Shown here: positions 32,682 to 44,400 of the stretch, piece after piece
Position numbering within the stretch: position 1 is the stretch's first letter
Layout of the letters: every line of letters starts with the position of its first letter
DNA from: Gamsiella multidivaricata
Lineage: Eukaryota; Mortierellomycota; Mortierellomycetes; Mortierellales; Mortierellaceae
Direction of reading: 5' to 3'
Assembly (NCBI RefSeq): GCF_025024155.1
Contig: NW_026251823.1
Location: forward strand, 27,007 to 91,006
DNA length: 64,000 nucleotides
Position numbers and translations under genes: made by a program
Notes under the pieces: generated by a model
Seen by the model: the letters and a program-made list of their open reading frames with translations, nothing else
Told to the model about the DNA's origin: nothing
The model's database searches: none

Positions 32682-33995
32682 TCACGAAACAAAGCGATCG
32701 ATAAAGAGAGGGACGCGTTTGAATCGTTTGTCGCCATGATTGTCTATGCTGCAGAGACCACGCTGCAAGAGGCCCAGGACAACTAATGTACCTGAAGAAG
32801 TACATACATGTTCTTTTCCCCTGACGACTCTTTGTCTCCTGGCACAGGCTGTCGGGGAGAGCAAGCGGCGCACGGTGTGGAGAGGACGGGAGGTTGTGGA
32901 TAACAGACGCATGCTCTGGAATGCAGCGAGGCATGACAGGGTTGTGGGGGAAATTCAAATTCAGGGCCGTAGCATCTGCATGTGCTTCCTGAGATTTGTC
33001 AGGGGTGCATCCAACGAGGGCGTCATCCGGCGAAAGGGATGTCGCACAAGGTGTGGAGGGAGGCGATCAACAAGCAGCAAAACAAACAAACAAACAAACA
33101 GAGTCTATCCAAGCGGAATGTGAAGTTAGTCTAGCCTAGTGCTTCGGCTTGTATTGATTCCATGCGCTCAATTGTCCGCTATCTGATTTGATATCGCCAG
33201 CCGAGAAAGGGAAAAAGCGCGCATCAACAAACACCATACCCATGCATGGAGGACTACAGAAGGACGCGTGCTCATGGCCGGGTCAACTGCAGGGAGGCCA
33301 CAAAAAAAAAGAGACAGATCCAGCATGCTCGCATTTTTTTTATTGTTCGGCGGATGCAAAACAATGGAATATTACATGCTTATTAACAGCAAATAAACAA
33401 CGCGGCCATACGCTTCCGTTTTGCCTCCAGTATACCGTACGGATGTTTTTTCTCTTGAGTAGCACCCACAGGCCCCTCTCCCCACTTCCCCCTATTCTCA
33501 GGATAAGCACTTGACTTTAAAGAAGCACCGACCGCCAGGACGTTGCTCGGTCCTCGACAATAAATTTGACAAAACGCGTCTGACATTTGCCTTTCAGACG
33601 CATGCACACACGCAACCAATGTTGATTGCTGGAAAAACATCGATTGGAGCAAATAAGTAAAACCACGGTTTGTATCGATCGTTCACGGCCCGAGGCTAGA
33701 AGAAAATGAAGATAAACAGGCGCCAGGAAACCACTTTGATGATCTTATGCGGGAACAAGTCCAGGATCAGGGCCGAACCGATATGCACACGCAAATTGCA
33801 ATCAAGCGCGCCTATCTTTCTCATACAGGCCGTAGGTGACAAAACCATTTCTCAGTATCTACTATATGCTCGCGATGGGCTCTACGGATTTTACTGTGTG
33901 GTCTATAGACATTTAAGTCACTGCTTCTGTAGCGCGTTTATTTATTTCTTGCAGTCTACGTTCGAAATACATGTTCCAACTACTTCACAGCATGA

Positions 33996-35567
33996 TTAGA
34001 CAGCATATTGGACAACTACAGAATGAGCAAGAGCCCAATCCACATCCAAAGGGTACGCTTCCTTTTCATGATGCCGTCTGCTAGGATCGTCCTTCCTCTC
34101 TATACATGCCGCTGCATGTATCGCTTGATGGTCGTCCAAGCAGCTGAAAGTCTCTACACTCATGACAGGGACAGAAAGCGGTGGGAGCAGCGGAGCAAAA
34201 GAATTGCTCGTGGCAGCAGTGGATGCCTTGCTCTCCATTGCCAATTGCGAAAGCTCTGTTATAGCCGTGTAGCCAGCAGCAGCTACGATGAAGGTTCCGA
34301 CAATGGCCAGATACACCCGCGAAAAGGTCGCCATCACCTGCCAGATAATCGCCAGCATGTCGCCCTGGAGCGCCTTAAAATGCAGTCGACCGGCATATGC
34401 AGGCATGAGCTGCTGCGTCAAGATTCTGACATCGCTGTATGAGAACGTGATGAGTCCGCGGCCCCACACTTGTTTGAGTGCCAGCACCACCTCGAGGTAT
34501 GAGAGGAAACCATCGAATTCGGGCTCGCCGACATACAGTTTGTATTGCAGGTGACAGAGGAAGCGCCGTTCCAGATCGTTCAATTCTACAGTGGTATATT
34601 GGCCTCTTGTAAAGTCGGCCCATTCGGCATTGGAAAAAGTTGCATCGAACAGATACTTGTCTGCACAAATAACAGCAACAAGAAAGAGCGAGATGCTTGA
34701 CCAGGGCTTCTGTCCGTGCTTTAAGGTGCTGCTGCCATTACTGCTGCTGTTGCAGTCGCTGCCATAGTTACTACTCCGTAGTGTTGATGACGAGAGACCG
34801 GAGGATGGAGACGTTGTGTTTGAAGAGAGGCAAGAAGATGAGGGACTGACAGGTAATGTGTCGCTATCGTTTCGAACAAGGTCTTCAGCGAGAGGCGAAA
34901 TGTCAAGCTTGCGCGCGTGCTCATAATCAGGTCCTTGATCAAGTCGGGTCCTGCGCTTAAGAGTCCTCGCCAGCCTAGCCTTGAACCGGTCGATGTAGAT
35001 GAGGGCAAGGATGAGGGTGGTGCACGATAGCTGTGTTCGCTTCAGGATTCGCTGAATAAAGTGAAATATATCGGTTCCGTCATGGTCAGATGGTTGGTTT
35101 GCGGCCTTCTTTTTCTGCTGCTGTTCCTGGTGGTAATGGGTTTGATGAACCTGGTCCTTATACATATTTCCGCCAAAGAGCGACAGTTCCTGACCGGTGA
35201 TCATTGATGCAAGCACTGCGGCCGCAAGGTCTATGGTTTGTAAGACGTGAAAGAGTCAATACATGCTGGTGCTTTCGTTAAGGTGAGAGGACCCAGCTTG
35301 GCAAGTTGGGATACAATGGGCCAGAGTATGCTGGTACATACCGATGAGGTTAAGGGGGATTCTTGTGAACTCGTCCCTGGCATACCCTCGGCTCTTGAGA
35401 TGGTCCAGGAAGCCGTGGTACTCGCGTAGGGGTTCGGCGTACTGGAGTTGACAACGAAGGCAGAAAGATGAGCTGGAGGTCAAAGTGCGTTCCCTTTTCT
35501 CCTTTCACACACAGCGTGCGAGTGTTCCTTGAATGTTCCTCGGATGGATTACCGTGGTGTCGGACAT
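33996..35567 (-). CDS. PHO80/PCL-like cyclin with C-terminal hydrophobic segment
   Basis: Predicted about 449-residue cyclin. Exons 35441-35342 and 35230-33996 are phase-checked. A tiny first exon, 35567-35553 (MSDTT), is the best-fitting start but is uncertain. The cyclin fold begins IDLAAAVLASMITGQ and continues with IFHFIQRILKRTQLSC, LALIYIDR and, after a long Ser/Asn-rich insert, FLVAVICADKYLFDATFSN and LERRFLCHLQYKLYV. This order is typical of the Pho80/PCL group, which activates Pho85-type kinases. Past the fold, residues about 345-380 form a hydrophobic stretch (VYLAIVGTFIVAAAGY) that could be a membrane anchor. The kinase partner is inferred from the family. Confidence 0.8.
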
Positions 35568-36265
35568 GAGTGTTCGGGCCTTGTCCCTGTTGGATTGTTC
35601 CTTCCGGGAATGTTTCCTCCTGCGCTGCTTTGCTGCCATTTGGTTGGTGTGTGCTTTGTTTTCAGGATGGATCGAGTTGAGAGTGATGGCGAAAAAGGGT
35701 AAACTGATAGTGGAATACACTGGAGCAGAGCAAACTAAATAACCTTATTTGTTTCAGCTGCCTTTTCATCAACCCCCCCCCTCCACAGAAACAGCAGCAC
35801 ATGCATGAAAGGATTCTGGCCAAGTTTGCTCTTACGAAGGTGGTATAGAGTCTTGAGCGAAAGGATTCCCCGGCTGTCCACGCTCCAAATGCCGACTAAA
35901 GTGCTCAAAGTACGCTGCCGATTTTTTTTTTTTCCTGAGAAGGGGGTAAAAGCGATCTCGTCAACTCCTCAGCCGAGGGGTCCAACGAGGGTGGGATCAG
36001 CGATCATTTCAGTCTGCAACATCAACGATGCCTATCGATCCCTAAGGATGGGATAATCCTAATCGAAGTGTGGCTGTTGTGACACCAAGGTGCCAGGCCA
36101 AGGAAATCTACAGGCAGCGACATCAGAGCCCTCGCCCTCTCCCTTATCTTCCTTCCTCTTTCTTCTCTTCCACTCTTCCTTTGTCCCTTTCGTCTCACTT
36201 TTTTTTTTCTTTTCCCTCGTGCTCATTCGTTAATCCTCCTTACGCATCAAAGTTGTATCGCTACA
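35568..36265. other. Divergent promoter region (cyclin / ADP-ribosylglycohydrolase)
   Basis: About 700 bases between divergent genes. The right third is pyrimidine-rich (36125-36240), leading to the ATG at 36266. No gene recognised. Confidence 0.55.
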
Positions 36266-37912
36266 ATGGCTTACTCAACACTCACCAGAGCCGAGTTGCG
36301 AGACCGCATTCGAGGGTGTCTGATCGGCTCCGCAGTTGGCGATGCTTACGGCCTCGCTACTGAGTTCATGAGCCGCAGCACAGTCGAGGTCATCTATGGC
36401 AACGGGCCCATAGCCTTCGGACGCGATCCAGGGTTAGTCTTTATAAATGCAGCTCAGTTGATCTTCTGTTCGTTTTCGCTTCGTACATAACGAGCACCAA
36501 TTGACTTTGTTTAGTTATCCGGTATGGGAGGATCACCATCGATCGATCGCGGACCGAAACGATTTCACAGACGATACCGACCAACTGCTTCTCATCCTTC
36601 AATCCCTGCAACAAACGAGAGATGGGAAGCTGGACCCGGTCAATTTCGCTCACAGGCTGCTCGAATGGTTATATCAGGGGATCCCGGAGATAGGTACAGA
36701 CCCCGGGCGCGGACTAGGTTTTACCGTCGGCCAAGTCATTCACCATCCGTTGTTCAAAAAGAACCCGCACAGGGCAGCATTTGAGGTATGTGTCCTGGTG
36801 CCAATTATATCCATATACGAAGCGTTTTCTTCATTGCTCATGTTAATTCGGCGTGGTTGTGGTTGCTGGCTTAGGTGTGGGACGCTTCTGGACGCAATTT
36901 AGCCCCCAATGGGGCTGTGATGCGTACAGCTGTTCTTGGTATCGAATCCTTTTGGGATGAACCCCGCGTAGTAGAAAATACGATGGCGGCTGCAAAGGTC
37001 ACCCACGCGGATCCACGCTCGGTCGTTAGCGCTCTTGTCTCGTCAGTGCTAATTTCGCGGCTCCTTCGCGGAGGCGGGCTTGATGCTGTTCATGATAGCA
37101 CCTGCATTTGGAACCCCAAGCTAGGTGACCACGAGTATCGGCGGGAGCTGCTCTCTTATCTGCAGCGCGGGACGAACATGCAGCACGGCCAATTCTTAAA
37201 CCCAGTTTATCCCGAGGCAACCTCATCCAACCAATACCGCCCTAAGGATTATGAGGCACTGGGGGCGAAGCTTTTGGAAGAAGAAGCACAATCCGAAGAG
37301 TCATACAGAGCGCAGCTCAAGAACCGCAGTCATTTGGGTTGGAATATGAAACGTCCGCAGGTCATCTTTCGTCCGGATAAAGGCTGGTCTGGCATCGACT
37401 GTGTAGGCGAGGATGAGGCTATGGGCGCATTAGCACGTTCTGTTGTAGCCGATTACAAGTTTTTGCTGCAGGAAACTGATGTCGCCCCAACTACCAAACC
37501 GGAAGAACAACATTACCAAGAACGATGGGCCACAGAGTTGGAAGCCCATTGTTTCCCACAATCCTTGCGTCAGCTCGAATTGGGTGAAGGCACGAAAATC
37601 GGTTATACTTTTAAGTGCATTGGTGTGGCATACTACGGCGCCACTCGGCGTGTGGACCCCTCTCCAACGGCACCAGAGTATAGTGGTCCAGCAGGGCTGT
37701 TTCGAGGCGTTATGGAGCAGGTCACTTTGCAGGGCGGGGATGCAGACACCAATGACGCTGTCATGGGCTCGCTGCTCGGTGCCCGGTTTGGACTCGAAAA
37801 GGGTATTCCTACTGGCTGGTGGACGGAGCTCCAGCACTTGAAATGGTTTGAAGACACAGTCGATCAGTTCTTAGATCGTGTTCTCTCTCAGTACGATACA
37901 GCGGCTATTTAA
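36266..37912 (+). CDS. ADP-ribosylglycohydrolase (DraG/ARH fold)
   Basis: Predicted 491-residue enzyme that would hydrolyse ADP-ribose linkages using a binuclear metal site. Phase-checked exons: 36266-36432, 36515-36785, 36875-37912. Motifs include RGCLIGSAVGDAYG at the N-terminus, the first metal ligands in DFTDDTDQ (residues near 82-90), NGAVMRTAVLG in the middle, and the C-terminal ligand cluster GGDADTNDAVMGSLLGA. It is larger than bacterial DraG because of a 140-residue insert between the two metal-ligand halves. The natural substrate (protein, nucleic acid or small molecule) is not visible in the sequence. Confidence 0.9.
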
Positions 37913-38023
37913 ATACAGGGGTGTGTAATGCTATTTTGAACGAATAAAGGTACTCGTTGGGTAAAAGCGAGCGCGTGCTTTTTTATCTATGTATGTGCTG
38001 TATACAGCGATTGTACTTCTAAT

Positions 38024-39643
38024 TTAGACAGTTCGATCTCCATTGGGACGATCCCAGGGCCGGGTGATTGTCTGCAATATGGCCTTGTCAAAGGCAGGTG
38101 GGTTGTCAAGATAGAGATGATGGCCAGCGTTCGGAATCCTCATCAGTACGGTCGGCACAGTCATGGATTGCCTTGCTTTCTCGGCCGCTCTATAGTCCAT
38201 CCAATCGCTCTCACCATCTATGTACATCAACAAAAATAAGGATATGAAAGGTTACTATGAAGTCAGCTCAAACTGGACGGTTACCAAGAGAGATCAGCAT
38301 AAATATAGCACAACATACATAAAAAGACTGTAGGCATCTTAAGATCTCTGAGTCGATCCATGAGGGGCCAGCGTGCATATGCACCAGGGGCGAGGATTGT
38401 CGCCAGTGCATATTCGCCGCTACCACTCTTGGAGGAGATGTGGTAGATGTAATTGTTCAGGTCCCGTTGCTCGTCTTCCTCAAGATATGCAAACCGACGT
38501 GAAGTATAAGCGGCCACAAGAGAAGGGCCAAATGGTCCTGTGAATCGCATAATCGACTGTGGGGTGATGTTGCGCTCCCAAGCGCCCATGGCCAACCTGC
38601 GCACCCAGCTTGAGCGTGTCGGTGGAGCAGTCGCGTCTTGTTGAGGAAGGGGTGGCTGTGGCTGTAGTTTTATCTGAGGTGCTGACTGTAATTTTGGCTG
38701 AACGCTGTTAGCGGAGGTTGCATCGTTTTGCGATGGTGGTTCAGGGAGAGGTGTCCTTTGGGCCTCTGGATTCTCCGGAATACCCACTGCAAGTAGAAAC
38801 GCATTTGAGGATATATAGCTGGTTAGGGGTGTTCATCATCCATCTGACACGACGCGTTGCGGTATGCTGAAGCAAGGATATCGTCTTACCAGGACTAACA
38901 AGAATGAGTTTCTCAACCCGGTCTGGATATTTAAGTGCATAGGCCGCCGAGAGATACCCGCCAAGTGAGTGGCCGATAAGCACCATTTTTTCAATCTGCT
39001 GGATCTGGCGCCACTCCTCTAATCCCTCGATGAAAAAGTCTTCAGAATCCTTGACGACCTCCTTGATCGACGTCTTGGGCGTGTGCTTGAACTTGAAATC
39101 GGGCCTAGAGCTGCCACCCATGCCAAGCCAGTCGATGGCATATATCTTCGAGTTTGGGATCTGGCTCAGACTGAGGTAATTGCGGAAGAAGAAGCCAAGG
39201 CCGGCGCCGTATCCGTGGCAAACAACAATGGCCCGCTCATCCGGTGCAGGAGGTGAGACCATGGACTCTTCATCTGTCGCAGTCTTCATGTCGAGACGAG
39301 TCTGGGCAATGGGTGTTCGACCCTGGTCATCAGTTTCTTTGTCTTTGCTCTCGACAGCAGCATCCGAGGTGTCGACTGAGGACGGACTAGAGTTTTGATG
39401 GATGACCAGGGTGTTGATTTGACGATTTTTGCCAGAGAGTGGGACGGGCCCAACACGGGCGATGGTTAAGCTGTTGTCGGCACTAGTGGAAGCGACGCCC
39501 TTGAAGGAGAAGAACTGGAGACGGGAGAGCAGACGAGCCTCTGCAATCTGGGCCTGTTCCTTGTTGGTCCTGCCCCACCAAGTCTGGAAGGCACCCCATC
39601 GCGAGAAGAGTTCCGGTGATGGTGGGAGGGTGTCCGAGGGCAT
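38024..39643 (-). CDS. CLD1/ABHD4-ABHD5-like alpha/beta hydrolase
   Basis: Predicted 471-residue serine hydrolase of the group containing yeast Cld1 (mitochondrial cardiolipin deacylase) and human ABHD4/ABHD5. Phase-checked exons: 39643-38890, 38786-38319, 38217-38024. VVCHGYGAGLGFFFRN is the oxyanion region. DWLGMGGSSRPDF is the family signature. GHSLGGY with Ser near residue 226 is the nucleophile, so it is not a pseudo-enzyme like ABHD5. GESDWMDY carries the acid and GHHLYLDNPPAF the His. A long Pro/Gln-rich insert sits in the lid region (residues 255-310). Phospholipid or lysophospholipid deacylation is inferred from the family. It is divergent from the DUF2470 gene. Confidence 0.88.
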
Positions 39644-40120
39644 GATGGGGAAGCGGAAACGCGGGCGAACGAGGAGGCGTGGAATGGTGGAAGGGAGTCC
39701 GGACAGGTTGGTCGGGCAACTGAGCGAGCAGAGGGCGGTGGCGAGAAGAGCGAGGACGGCCGCCGACGAGTGCGTTGAGAAGAGAGGAAGGGAAGGAGGG
39801 CGAGCTTAGGACGGGGCCAGGCTGTAAAGGGGAAGCGGGTGGAGGAGATAGAGACAAGGGTAATGGCAAGGTGTGAAGAAAGAAGGATGTGAGGAAAGAA
39901 AGATGTGGAAAGGGCGAAGCGATAAGGAAAGAAATAAAAATAAAGAAATAAAAAGCCGATCGAGCGAGGGGAGTTTGTTCCCCATTTGGAAAAAATGCAC
40001 TGTTGCCACGCAATCGACTCGTAATCGACCGAAAGAACGCCCAATTGGTCAGCTCATACGAGTCCAAGCCGAGCAAACAAGGTTCGTGGCAGCATCTCTT
40101 TCGTCTGGATCATCATCACC

Positions 40121-40913
40121 ATGTCACGCCGTGTTCGGGATCCAATTGCACAGCACTCTGCGAGCCTGTGTGAATACATGAATGCCAGGCCTGCCATCAT
40201 CCTCTCCTACGCCCGATACTTTGGAGAGTACCCCGAGGCAACCAAGGCGACCATGACTGCGGTTGATCAAGACGGGTTCGATATCGTTTGTCAGGACAAC
40301 GGTCAGGAGAGGGAACTCAGGGTCACCTTTGGACACTCTTTGCATGCAGTGAGCCAAGTCAAGGACGCATTCATGGCCCTCGCCAGGGAGGCCGAAATCG
40401 CTCTTCGGGGCGACGATCGACTCGGCCAGGTACAGAAACGTATCTGACTGAACGATGGCGACACATACACGGACATGTGTACTTGTTTTATGTCGGTATT
40501 TCGTTTCCTATTTTGCTAACTGGGCTTCTTTGTGTGTCTGTCTGCAGGACCTTATGCCAGATAGTCCGTCCGTCAGTTGGCCAGGGATTGATCCGGTGGC
40601 TGCTTCTGCATTGTTGATCGCCTATACAGCAATCTACCTCAACTATTTCCCCAACACAACGAGTCCAGCTCTGCAATGGATACTTCAAACAATCGGGTCG
40701 TCTTCGGTCCATTATATTGCTATGTTGGTTGTAGGATTGCATGTTATCGAATCGGTAGTATCACTTTACTTTACGATTGTCGTAAGTACAGGCTTCTTTG
40801 GATCAGTTGACGTTGTGCAGTGGTTCGCGGTGATCTTACTGTTCGGCTATCCATTCCTTTTCAAGCTCATCTCTCTCTCCACCCGACAACAGACTAAAGG
40901 GAAGATTGTATAG
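40121..40913 (+). CDS. DUF2470/DUF4499-type integral membrane protein
   Basis: Predicted 224-residue protein. Exons 40121-40429 and 40548-40913 close in phase. Residues about 10-100 match the DUF2470 fold known from the C-terminus of haem-binding HugZ-like proteins (FGEYPEATKATMTAVDQDGF ... LRVTFGHSL). The second half has three hydrophobic helices, with VGLHVIESVVSLYF and QWFAVILLFGYPFLF, as in DUF4499 fungal proteins. A role in haem or redox chemistry at a membrane can be guessed only from the domain family. The 39-base stretch 40782-40820 has GTAAGT and GTGCAG ends in frame and may be an optional mini-intron. Confidence 0.75.
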
Positions 40914-41454
40914 TGTTATATTGAATTATAAATACTGCCTGTCAGTGTTGCCCAGGAACCACCACATGTACACAGGATTTGATATAAGGATCTGAGGTAG
41001 AGCCTGTATAAAAGGAGGATTGGAGCCAGCGGTCTTTTGTTGCTCGTTCCAGTTGAACAAGAAGACCGTTGTGCTGCTCACTCCCTACAGTGTGCGTAGT
41101 TTGTGCCTTAGGCCTTCTGATTACGCGTGGAACACAAATTATACAAGTGCAAAAGACCAATCTCCCAGGACAACATCAATTTGATGGGCCGCAGTAAGCC
41201 ACTGTAGGGAAACAAAAGAGGGTGATCGCATTTCGTCCTCACCTTCCGCCCTCGCTCCCCTTGGTAGACCATCCACCGCTCAATCCAACATCACCTCACG
41301 CGTCTACTTTGTATATATAACAGAAGTCAACCCCAGCGTCCATCCTTGTCCCTTCTTTCTTTCTTTTTTTGTTTTTGTTTTTTTCTTTCATTGTCCATTG
41401 TGTTCCTTTGTTATCATACCGAATTTGTACGATACACAATAACACCTCGCCAAC
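40914..41454. other. THO2 promoter region
   Basis: About 540 bases with no gene. A pyrimidine-rich tract at 41344-41412 precedes the THO2 start, and TATATATAAC lies at about 41311. Confidence 0.55.
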
Positions 41455-44400
41455 ATGAAGGAGCAGCTTGCGCGATGGAAGCAGACCGGGTCGGACGAGG
41501 ATCTGTACGTGAAATTACCAGACATATCGAAACAGAATGAATATTCCTGCCAGAGTTTGCAGCTCGGAATCTAATCACGATGCAACCTCCTGCTTTGCCC
41601 TGTCCTTGCCCGAATAGACTGAACCACGCATCAACACTCTTGAAAAAGACCACCGATGACCTGATCCCTCCAGTCATGCCGCTTATCCAAGCGGTCCTGT
41701 ATGCGGCGCTCGATAATGATATCTCGACTTCAGAGGCAGCACTCTTTTTCTCAAAGCTCTTCAGCAGGCAGTCAGATACGGCTTCGATGGACGTTCCTAC
41801 TATCATCGTCGATATGATTTGGGTTATCGAGATCGAATATGAAACATGCAATCCCAAGAAACAGGAAAGTCTTTGCCTGCTAGCCAAGGCCCTTATCGTA
41901 AGTTTCGTGAGCAGAAAAAAAAAACTTGATGCTGAGGATGTGGTCTAAGATGTCTGAACACAAATTGATTAGCGTCTCTTATATTCTTGTATCTGTGATT
42001 GATCATTAGGCAAAGGGATTTATTCCAGAGTCCATGATGAGGGAACGCTGGGAAATCGCATTCTTGGAGCAAGTTGGATTGATCTCAAACTCCCAGCAAT
42101 TTTTAAAGCGTGTCGTCCGCATCAACACCGTACAATCGTAAGTCGGCCCACTTTGACAACGGACACAGTGCGTGCAAGACTCTTCCACAGTGGTTGCAAG
42201 GGAGTGTGCCTAGCAATGGCCTAACTCACGTTCCAGGAGCCGCGCGGATAAAGATTGAGATGTCATCACGGCCTTTGCATACGCACATACACACGTTCCT
42301 CAAGGACCGGGCGCTCACCTCGCAACCATGTCTCCTTTTTCAACCCACGTCGGTGTACTGTGACTGGACTGTGAATGTCCTTATAGATACAAGCAACAAA
42401 AATACAATCTACTGCGAGAGGAATCTGAGGGCTATTCTAAACTGATCACAGAGTTTTCGAGCGGGACCGCCGATCACGAGGACGATGCCGCCACAGCGTA
42501 CAGGGCCACAGCCGTCCTCAGCAATGTCATGTCTTTGATCGGTAAGTGACTTCGAATCAGGCGTATTTGGCGACATGTTGACTGCATGGAGGATTGCTCA
42601 GCATTAACCGGACGTACGATTTATCGCTTAGCTTACTTTGACCTGGATCCGAACCGCGTGTTGGCCATTGCGTTGGACGTCTTTGCTAACAACATTGTAA
42701 CGCATTACCGGTTCTTCATCGAGTTCTTACGGATTTCGCCATGGAATCCTCAGTCAAAGGGCCATGGAGTTGCAATTCAGAGTGGAGCATGCGCTCATGT
42801 CCTCGGTTTCAACTTTCAGGATTTACAGGCAAGTGAGCGTTCGCAAACGTCTCGTTGCCATCTCTGGATTAGGATATCATGCAAATGCGGGATGTCTCAG
42901 ACACTTGACCAAACGGCTGACAGTGGCGTATGATCCTACTGTGCGTACTTATTCCATTCGACTATTTAGCGCCCAGAAAACCGACACAAGACTCCTTTGG
43001 AATGGTATACAGTTACAGCGCTGTTGCTGAGGAATTCCTTCGTTCGGCTCGAAGACCTCTACCCATATGTAAGGCTACTCTGGTTCCGAGGCTCGATACT
43101 TTGATGCCGTTTGACAAATTTCTTATTTCTTGTTGAGATTCCGCCGCTGACCTGGTTACCAACCAAACAATAGCTCTCACTGTCAGATGATGCCTTAGAT
43201 TTGGAGTATAAGACATTCGTGGAAAGCATGAAGGAAAAGGCGCTTGGGTTCAAAAGCAACCCATTGGCGGTATGTACTCGTTTCTTTCTTCTTATATTCC
43301 CTCTCTCTGGATGCATGTATTGGGTGATGCATCTTAAATTAATCGCAAAACTACAATAATGTGCTCCTTAGATGGCTGGTGCATTAACGGACGACACTCC
43401 GACAGCATCAGCTGCCCTTGGCGACAACGCGGATGAGGCTATGACACTGGCTCCTGAGGCGAATGTAATTCCAGAGTTGCCGCTTCCTAACCAAAAAGTC
43501 GGAATCGTGAACGCACTACTTTCCATCGGTGATGTAGAGCACGCCATGTTCATTCTCGCACGGTTCCCACAGTTGACAGCATCCCACCCCGAGGTTGCGG
43601 ACCTGATCTGTCGTCTGATCCACGTAATGATTCAGGATGTTTACTATGCATTCTCGCCCGTCTCGCGGCACCCAGAACTCGCCAAGCGCCACGGCTTTGT
43701 ATATCGCTACCCTGTCACCCTCGCCGATCATGAAGTCATCACGCACCGCTCCCTCAACACGCGATTTCCACCCACCACAGGAACGCAGCGTTACGAGTAC
43801 TTTTACCCCAGCTGGAAGGACGACCTGGTTCGCTGCCGCTCTGTGCAGGACATTATCAATTTTGTTTATCCACTGTTGACTGTGGTCGGTGTTCGGATTA
43901 GCCGTGACCCAGGCCTCGTGACTAAACTTTGTCGGATCGGAGCAGGAACGTTGAATCGACTTAACCAACAAATTAAGCAGCTTGAGCTCACAAAGAGTTT
44001 GGACAGCTATGGAGCTGAGGGGACAGACAAGGCTGATTCTGACTTGAGCAACCTAAAGTCTGAAATGGACAAGGTGGAGGCTGTCTGGGTTGACATGACG
44101 AGGATCTTGTTTTTGCCTACTATATCCGTCCTATATTCCAACACTGGTAGCGTATCATATCTGTCCGAGCAGCTGAGGAAGGACCGTTATTGATCGAGTC
44201 GCCGACTAATAGTCTTTATCGATGATACATTGGTTGTTTTTAGGAATCGTGAATGAGGTGTGGCAGGTTCTGAAGGGACTACACTATCAAACACGATACG
44301 GACTTTATGGGGAGTGGAAGACAGAGCTGGTCAAGATGTATCCAGAGCTGGTGGTAGCGACTGCTGAAACAGAGAAAGAGGCCAAAAGCGTGATGCGCAG

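Larger units (their letters stand above)
31692..33995. other. Intergenic region with two microsatellites
   Basis: About 2.3 kb with no recognised gene. It contains the lipase promoter, a CCTTG repeat (32546-32584), a GTT/ATT trinucleotide repeat (32617-32681) and several A/T runs. A minus-strand frame with a poly-Asn run across the trinucleotide repeat has no other coding features. Confidence 0.6.

Noticed and set aside
32479..32958. Minus-strand frame with poly-Asn
   Set aside because: It spans two microsatellites and has no domain, splice signals or promoter that would support a gene.
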